Part shown: piece after piece, positions 27,051 through 28,341 of the stretch
How the letters are laid out: each line of letters starts with the position of its first letter
Numbering within the stretch: the first letter of the stretch is position 1
Assembly: GCA_023229065.1 (NCBI GenBank)
Contig: JALNZZ010000010.1
Span: 1 to 28,341 of the forward strand
DNA from: Porticoccaceae bacterium
GTDB lineage: Bacteria > Pseudomonadota > Gammaproteobacteria > Pseudomonadales > Porticoccaceae
Reading direction: 5' to 3'
DNA length: 28,341 bases
The notes under the pieces: model-generated
The model's input: only the letters and a program-made list of their open reading frames with translations
The model's database searches: none
What the model was told of the DNA's origin: nothing
Program-made: the position numbers and the translations under genes

Positions 27051-28341
27051 GAGCGACCTTGAACTGAAAATACGATTGACTGCTGATAATAGCGGCTTGA
27101 CCGGGAAGGTCAAGGTCAGTCGTGAAGAGGTGGATCGTTTTTCACGCGCCAGTCTCGGGGCTGGTCAGGCAGCTACACAGGGTGCGCAAGGGATGCGCGA
27201 GATGTCGCAGCAGTCTGATGCTCTGGCCAATACGGTGCGCCGCGCCCATGTCTACTTGCTGGGATTCCTGGGTGTGCAGGGGTTCCGGTCCTTCCTGGAT
27301 AACACCATCAAGCAAGAGCAGGCGATGGCCCAGCTGGAGGCGGTGACCCGCTCTACTGGTATGGCTGCCGGGTTCACGGCGGGGGAAATGGCCAAGCAGG
27401 CGGCTGCCTTGCAGAAGATCACCACCTATGGCGATGAAACCGTGATGCAGATGCAAACGGTGTTGGCCACGTTTACCCGTGTGCGTGGTGATCAGTTTGT
27501 CGCTGCGCAGCGCGGTATTCTGGACATGGCCACCGCACTGCGTATGGATCTGCAAAGCGCGGCGATCCAGGTGGGTAAGGCACTCAACGATCCGATCCAG
27601 GGGATCACTGCGCTCAATCGTGCCGGGGTGCAGCTTAGCGATAGCCAGCGTGCGCTGGTAAAGGAGCTTGTTGAGACCGGACATGTCGCCGAAGCCCAGC
27701 GTCTGATCCTGGCTGAGCTGGAAACCCAGTTTGGTGGGTCGGCACAAGCGGCGCGTGACACCCTGGGCGGGGCCCTCTCTGCGCTGCGAAACGCTATTGG
27801 CGATCTGTTTGAGATGAGTGATCGCACCACCAAGCCCCTGGCCAGCCTGGTGGAAACCATGACGGAGATGGTCGAGGCCGGACATGTGGTAACGACCATC
27901 CAGGTGCTGAGCGTTGCAATGGCCGCTAAGCTGACCCCTGCCGTGATGGCCGCCACCCAGGCCAAGCTGGCAAACATCCAGGCCACTCTGGCGATGCCCC
28001 CGGCCATCGTGCGCGCAGCACAAGCCGAGTCGGCGCGTACCTCGGGCCTGCTGATGCAGACCAAGGCCGAGCTGGCGGCGGCCCAGGCGGCCAAGGTGCA
28101 TGGCCTGGTGTTGATGGAACTGCGTGCGCGGGTCGTTATGGCTCAGACCGCGCATAAGCAATCGGTGGATGCCCTGGGAGCCAGCCTGCGCGCCACTGCC
28201 GGGGCGACAGGGAAGCTGGCCACCGCTGGCCGTGGCCTGTTGGCGGCGGTAGGCGGGGTGCCGGGGTTGGTCGTGGGCGGGGTGGCGGCGCTGGGGATGT
28301 GGGCGATGTCGTCGCGTGATGCTGCCGATGCTACCGGCGAC
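27049..28341 (+). CDS. Tape measure protein, 5' part
   Basis: Open from ATG 27049 to the window edge (431 codons, no stop). Opens SDLELKIRLTADNSGLTGKV, typical of tape measure N-termini. It continues with RSFLDNTIKQEQAMAQLEAV, ITTYGDETVMQMQTVLATF and ALNDPIQGITALNRAGVQLS, the phage-tape-measure/TMP core repeat region, and FGGSAQAARDTLGGALSALR. Membrane-like Gly/Ala/Val segments begin near the end (LLAAVGGVPGLVVGGVAAL). It sets tail length and is ejected into the host envelope. Confidence 0.9.
   Translation, partial: MSDLELKIRLTADNSGLTGKVKVSREEVDRFSRASLGAGQAATQGAQGMREMSQQSDALANTVRRAHVYLLGFLGVQGFRSFLDNTIKQEQAMAQLEAVTRSTGMAAGFTAGEMAKQAAALQKITTYGDETVMQMQTVLATFTRVRGDQFVAAQRGILDMATALRMDLQSAAIQVGKALNDPIQGITALNRAGVQLSDSQRALVKELVETGHVAEAQRLILAELETQFGGSAQAARDTLGGALSALRNAIGDLFEMSDRTTKPLASLVETMTEMVEAGHVVTTIQVLSVAMAAKLTPAVMAATQAKLANIQATLAMPPAIVRAAQAESARTSGLLMQTKAELAAAQAAKVHGLVLMELRARVVMAQTAHKQSVDALGASLRATAGATGKLATAGRGLLAAVGGVPGLVVGGVAALGMWAMSSRDAADATGD

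Larger units (their letters stand above)
742..28341 (+). mobile_element. Mu-like transposable prophage, left and central part
   Basis: The gene order repressor, Ner-like protein, transposase A, ATPase B, Gam, GemA, Mor, lysis genes, Gp27-Gp30, gpG, protease/scaffold, capsid, Gp35-Gp37 follows phage Mu closely. The tail tube and tape measure are of the long flexible-tail type, so this is a Mu-type replication and head module joined to a siphovirus-type tail, as known for Pseudomonas transposable phages such as B3 and D3112. The left boundary at 742 is inferred from the Mu-like terminus TGTATTGATT. The right end is outside the window. No inactivating frameshift is seen in the core genes, so the element may be functional. 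Confidence 0.9.

Overview
The window is the left and central part of a Mu-like (transposable) prophage in a GC-rich bacterium, most likely a gammaproteobacterium. That guess rests on codon use and on the family types present; no clear host gene is visible, so I do not name a genus. A candidate prophage left end lies at about 742, where the sequence starts TGTATTGATT as phage Mu does. It is followed by repeated GAATCGGA/TCCGATTC motifs of the kind expected for transposase binding. The right end is beyond the window, which stops inside the tape measure gene.

Layout. 1-741: a short Gp27-like gene plus further copies of the end-type motif, possibly the edge of a second Mu-like element. 742-1298: end sites and a candidate small RNA. 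1299-2037: leftward repressor and rightward Ner-like regulator. 2112-2640: two genes on opposite strands that overlap at their 3' ends. 2725-5715: transposase A and ATPase B. 5715-10452: a tightly overlapping early operon with winged-helix and HTH proteins, Gam, DUF551, GemA and several unknowns, ending with the Mor activator. 10523-12050: lysis cassette (holin, lytic transglycosylase, embedded Rz/Rz1-type spanins). 12043-18669: DksA/TraR zinc finger, DUF2730, Gp26-like and Gp27-like proteins, Gp28 terminase, Gp29 portal, a MuF protein with a toxin-like C-terminus, and gpG. 18668-20576: accessory interruption with a gpG 3' remnant, two leftward genes, a structured intergenic element and an AT-rich membrane protein. 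20584-23934: protease/scaffold, decoration protein, major capsid, Gp35, Gp36. 23934-28341: tail genes with a siphovirus-type tube, a frameshifted tail chaperone pair and a tape measure protein.

How it works together. Repressor and Ner-like protein set the lysis/lysogeny choice. A and B carry out replicative transposition, and GemA and Gam are accessory early functions. Mor then probably activates two late transcription units directly: the 18-base palindrome GATTAAAACCCTTTAATC occurs exactly twice, right after mor and right before the head protease gene, each followed at a similar distance by a -10-like hexamer. The second copy would restart late transcription after the accessory block.

The most unusual signals are a 50-53 bp repeat present three times inside or at the start of unrelated phage genes (one copy looks like an in-frame insertion in the transglycosylase), the duplicated Mor-type promoter, a displaced gpG C-terminus, the MuF toxin-like tail, antisense gene overlaps, and small genes hidden by ATGA-type overlaps.
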